A DNA stretch of 9,761 nucleotides from Chloroflexota bacterium (GTDB lineage: Bacteria; Chloroflexota; Anaerolineae; B4-G1), in assembly GCA_003648125.1 (NCBI GenBank), contig QMOE01000046.1:1-9761 (forward strand), read 5' to 3'. Shown here piece by piece: positions 7,341 through 9,761 of the stretch; within the stretch, counting starts at the first letter, position 1, and every line of letters begins with the position of its first letter. The translations under genes and the position numbers were made by a program. The notes beneath the pieces are model-generated. The model did not search any database. It had not been told where the DNA came from and saw only the letters and a program-made list of their open reading frames with translations.

Positions 7341-7369
7341 ATTCTACCAGCCTCGTGCCGTTTTGTCAA
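7341..7369 (-). promoter_or_regulatory. Sigma-70 promoter of tRNA-Glu
   Basis: The minus strand reads TTGACA (7369-7364), 17 bases, then TAGAAT (7346-7341), five of six matches to TATAAT. Transcription would begin around 7334, a few bases before the tRNA 5' end at 7329. Its -35 box overlaps that of the divergent yjbQ promoter. Confidence 0.85.
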
Positions 7370-7390
7370 ACCAGGCAAAAGTGTTATACT
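7363..7390 (+). promoter_or_regulatory. Divergent sigma-70 promoter of the yjbQ operon
   Basis: The plus strand reads TTGTCA (7363-7368), 16 bases, then TATACT (7385-7390); each box matches the consensus at five of six bases. Transcription would start near 7397, about 15 bases before the yjbQ ATG. The -35 box occupies the same base pairs as the -35 box of the opposing tRNA promoter, offset by one. Confidence 0.7.
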
Positions 7391-7411
7391 GAGCGTGAAA
7401 TGTGAGGTTGT

Positions 7412-7807
7412 ATGGAACAGATTGATATTTCGACGCGCGGACGCCAGGCTTTCCACGACATCACCGCCCAGGTGCAGGCAGTTGTTGATCGCAGCGGGGT
7501 ACAGGATGGCGTGTGCCTTGTCTTCTGCCCGCACACCACCGCCGGACTGACGCTCAACGAGAACTGGGACCCCGCCGTGCAGCACGACATCGGCGTGGGC
7601 CTGGACGTGATCTCGCCGCAGCGGGCCGAGTACCGTCACGGCGAGGGGAACTCGCCCGCGCACCTCAAATCCTCGCTGCTGGGCGCGTCGCAGATGGTGT
7701 TGATTGTTGGCGGTAAGCTGATGCTTGGCACCTGGCAGGGTATCTACCTGGCCGAGTTCGACGGGCCGCGCCGCCGCAAGGTGTTGGTCAAGGTGATGGC
7801 GGGCTGA
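7412..7807 (+). CDS. yjbQ: YjbQ/UPF0047 family protein (secondary thiamine-phosphate synthase type)
   Basis: A 131-residue single-domain protein, normal length for UPF0047. Conserved blocks: FCPHTTAGLTLNEN (38-51, with His41), EGNSPAHLKSSLLG (78-91, with His84) and LGTWQGIYLAEFDGPRRR (105-122). The conserved His, Asn and Glu residues line a probable metal or phosphate site in this family. E. coli YjbQ shows weak thiamine-phosphate synthase activity, hence the database name, but the true role is unsettled. The ATG has GAGG four bases upstream and lies just after a promoter. Its stop codon is two bases before the start of a radical SAM gene, so the two are co-transcribed and probably translationally coupled. 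No other thiamine gene is in the window, so a thiamine role gets no support from context. Confidence 0.92.
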   Translation: MEQIDISTRGRQAFHDITAQVQAVVDRSGVQDGVCLVFCPHTTAGLTLNENWDPAVQHDIGVGLDVISPQRAEYRHGEGNSPAHLKSSLLGASQMVLIVGGKLMLGTWQGIYLAEFDGPRRRKVLVKVMAG

Positions 7808-7809
7808 GG

Positions 7810-9663
7810 ATGCAGATTGATCTGAATCGCCTGGAGCGCATCCTGCCCACGGTGCGCAAGCCCGGCCGCTACGTCGGCGGTGAGTACAATGCCATCCACA
7901 AAGATTGGGATGCTGCGTCTACGCGCGTCTGCCTGGCCTTTCCCGATATCTATGACCTGGGCATGTCCAACCTGGGACTGGCGATCCTCTACGACATCCT
8001 CAACACCCTGCCGGACGTGCTGGCCGAGCGGGCCTACATGCCCTGGGTGGACATGCTGACCGCGCTGCGCGAGGCCCGCATCCCGCTCTACAGCCTGGAG
8101 AGCAAGCGCCCCCTGGCCGAGTTCGACATCCTCGGCTTTAGCCTGCCCTACGAGCAACTTTACACCAACCTGCTAGAGATGCTCGACCTGGCGGGTCTGC
8201 CGGTGCGGGCCACGGAGCGGGACGAACGATATCCGCTCGTCGTCGCTGGCGGCCACGCCACCTTCAACCCGGAGCCAATGGCCGACTTTGTGGATCTGTT
8301 CATCATCGGCGATGGGGAAGACGTGGTGGTCGAACTGGTGCGCGCCTATCAGGATATGCGCGGAGAGCCGCGAGAGGCCCAGTTGCGAGCGTTGGCGCGC
8401 GTCCCCGGCCTCTACGCGCCGCGCTTTTACGACATACACTACAACGCCAGTGGCACGATCACCGCGCTCGAACCGAACGTCCCAGAGGCTCGGCTGCCCG
8501 TCCTCAAGCGGGTCGTCTCCCCGCTGCCCCCGCCGCCGACGCGGCTCATCGTTCCCAACGTGGGAGTCTCCCACAACCGGGCGGCGATAGAGATTCAGCG
8601 CGGCTGCACGCGCGGCTGTCGCTTTTGCCACGCCGGGATGATCGCGCGGCCAGTGCGGGAGCGACCCGTAGAGGAGGTGCTGGCGGCGATTGAGGCTATC
8701 CTGCACCAGACTGGTTTCGAGGAGGTGGGGCTGCTCTCGCTCTCCTCCTCTGACTATTCCGGCATCGGCGATCTGGTGCGGGCCATCGGCGAGCGATTCA
8801 GTGACGATCATCTGTCCATCTCGCTGCCCGCGCTGCGGGCCGATAGTTTCTCCGTAGATTTAGCCGAGGCGGTGGCGCACGGGCGGCGCGCGGGGTTCAC
8901 ATTTGCGCCGGAGGCGGCCACCGAGCGGCTCCGCTCCACCATCAACAAGCCCATCTCCACCGAGCGGATGCTCAGTGTGGCGCGGGAGGTGTTCGAGCGC
9001 GGCTCTCGCACGATCAAGTTGTACTTTATGATCGGGTTGCCGGGGGAGCGGATGGAGGACGTGCAGGCAGTCGCCGATCTGTCGCGGGCGGTGTTGGCGG
9101 CGGGGCGGAAGGCACACGGGCGCAAGGCGCAGGTCAACGTCAGCGTCAACACGTTCGTGCCCAAGCCGCACACACCCTTCCAGTGGACGGCGTTGGAGCC
9201 GGCCGATTCGATCCGCGAAAAGCAATCGCTCCTGCGGCACGCGCTGCGCGGGCGAGGGCTTAAATTGAGCTACAACGATTCTGAGGAGACTTTGCTAGAG
9301 GCCGCACTGACTCGGGGCGACCGACGGCTGGGAGCGGTGGTGCAGCGGGCATGGGAGTTGGATGCGCGCTTTGACGCCTGGGGCGAGCAGCGGAACTCGG
9401 CAGCCTGGGCGCGGGCGTTCGATGAAATTGGGCTTGATCCCAATTTCTATGCCCGCCGGGAGCGGCCGCTGGATGAGATTTTCCCCTGGGAGGTCGTCAG
9501 CGCAGGCGTGAGCAAGAGATTTTTGTCACAGGAATACCGGCGCAGCCAGCGTGGAGAGTTGCTGGCCGATTGCCGGGAGCAATGCCACGGCTGTGGCATA
9601 CTCCAAGTTTATGGTGCTGATTGGTCAGAGGAGTGGTATTGTCCTGAATCGCCGGGCCGGTAG
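7810..9663 (+). CDS. Radical SAM protein of the TIGR03960 type
   Basis: A complete 617-residue protein. Residues 1-180 form the N-terminal domain (CLAFPDIYDLGMSNLG, 41-56; VVAGGHATFNPEPM, 144-157; IIGDGEDVVVEL, 165-176), the region annotated as B12-binding-like in this family although the usual DxHxxG cobalamin motif is not seen. The radical SAM core starts at RGCTRGCRFCHAG (264-276): Cys266, Cys270 and Cys273 form the CxxxCxxC that holds the 4Fe-4S cluster and SAM. Later core blocks are FAPEAATERLRSTINK (365-380) and KLYFMIGLPGE (403-413). The C-terminus has a second cysteine group, Cys588, Cys592 and Cys595 (DCREQCHGCG), possibly another metal site. The family's reaction is not known to me. 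A TIGR03936 partner gene often follows in other genomes; here the gene ends inside a GC-rich repeat and the next 98 bases hold no gene. It begins two bases after yjbQ. Confidence 0.9.
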   Translation: MQIDLNRLERILPTVRKPGRYVGGEYNAIHKDWDAASTRVCLAFPDIYDLGMSNLGLAILYDILNTLPDVLAERAYMPWVDMLTALREARIPLYSLESKRPLAEFDILGFSLPYEQLYTNLLEMLDLAGLPVRATERDERYPLVVAGGHATFNPEPMADFVDLFIIGDGEDVVVELVRAYQDMRGEPREAQLRALARVPGLYAPRFYDIHYNASGTITALEPNVPEARLPVLKRVVSPLPPPPTRLIVPNVGVSHNRAAIEIQRGCTRGCRFCHAGMIARPVRERPVEEVLAAIEAILHQTGFEEVGLLSLSSSDYSGIGDLVRAIGERFSDDHLSISLPALRADSFSVDLAEAVAHGRRAGFTFAPEAATERLRSTINKPISTERMLSVAREVFERGSRTIKLYFMIGLPGERMEDVQAVADLSRAVLAAGRKAHGRKAQVNVSVNTFVPKPHTPFQWTALEPADSIREKQSLLRHALRGRGLKLSYNDSEETLLEAALTRGDRRLGAVVQRAWELDARFDAWGEQRNSAAWARAFDEIGLDPNFYARRERPLDEIFPWEVVSAGVSKRFLSQEYRRSQRGELLADCREQCHGCGILQVYGADWSEEWYCPESPGR

Positions 9664-9686
9664 GGGCGGGCCTCGCGCCCGCCCTC
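9660..9686. repeat. 27-bp GC-rich direct repeat, copy 1
   Basis: Starts GTAGGGGCGGGCCTCG and contains an 8-bp hairpin, GGGCGGGC (9664-9671) with GCCCGCCC (9677-9684). Its TAG at 9661-9663 is the stop codon of the radical SAM gene. An identical copy lies 74 bases downstream. There is no T run, so it is not a standard terminator. Probably a dispersed REP-like element. Confidence 0.85.
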
Positions 9687-9705
9687 GCGGGGCGACCCGC
9701 GCGAG
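9684..9705. repeat. Imperfect hairpin between the two 27-bp repeats
   Basis: CTCGCGGG (9684-9691) faces CCCGCGCGAG (9696-9705) around a GCGA loop. The pairing is perfect apart from two extra bases on the right arm. The rest of the spacer to 9733 shows nothing recognisable. Confidence 0.45.
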
Positions 9706-9733
9706 ATGACGAGAATGGGGTGGCGCACAAACA

Positions 9734-9760
9734 GTAGGGGCGGGCCTCGCGCCCGCCCTC
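9734..9760. repeat. 27-bp GC-rich direct repeat, copy 2
   Basis: Identical to copy 1 over all 27 bases, with the same 8-bp internal hairpin. It ends one base before the window edge, so further copies may follow to the right. Confidence 0.85.
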
Positions 9761-9761
9761 A

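Noticed and set aside
8173..8811. Minus-strand open frame of 212 codons opposite the radical SAM gene
   Set aside because: High-GC antisense shadow; the sense strand carries the CxxxCxxC radical SAM motif in an unbroken conserved frame.
9660..9761. CRISPR-like array at the right edge
   Set aside because: Only two repeat copies, with strong internal GC palindromes, a 47-base spacer and no cas gene; a REP-like repeat fits better.

Overview
The window reads as chromosomal backbone of a moderately GC-rich bacterium. My best guess is Chloroflexota, Anaerolineae-like. That rests on the long RpoC with a coiled-coil-rich N-terminal insertion, the radical SAM gene type and the REP-like GC-rich palindromes between genes, and it is inference rather than proof. 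There is no phage, transposase or CRISPR signal. All genes are core or house-keeping types.

Layout. On the minus strand, right to left: a tRNA-Glu(CTC) gene (7257-7329) with its own promoter and a textbook terminator; trmO, a tRNA t6A37 methyltransferase (6664-7191); a 459-bp gap that holds a near-perfect sigma-70 promoter and a long structured leader; rpoC, RNA polymerase beta' (1888-6204), ending in a 12-bp terminator hairpin; a new promoter; then mtnA, methylthioribose-1-phosphate isomerase (695-1741). mtnA overlaps a glucose-1-phosphate cytidylyltransferase-like gene that runs off the left edge (1-705, TTG start). On the plus strand: yjbQ/UPF0047 (7412-7807), then two bases later a 617-residue radical SAM protein of the TIGR03960 type (7810-9663). 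The window ends in two copies of a 27-bp GC-rich repeat.

How it works together. The 82-bp gap between the tRNA and yjbQ holds back-to-back promoters whose -35 boxes use the same DNA, so tRNA-Glu and the yjbQ operon probably compete for polymerase. tRNA-Glu and trmO both concern tRNA, but a terminator separates them. rpoC stands alone: no rpoB lies upstream, and the gene has its own consensus promoter, a leader of about 355 nt and its own terminator. That leader has a possible small ORF followed by a bipartite hairpin and a five-T run, which could be an attenuator or simply a dispersed repeat.

No clearly new system is visible. The points most worth a second look are the detached rpoC with its leader, the shared -35 box, the unusual sequence before the RpoC bridge helix, and repeats that supply the stop codons of two genes.
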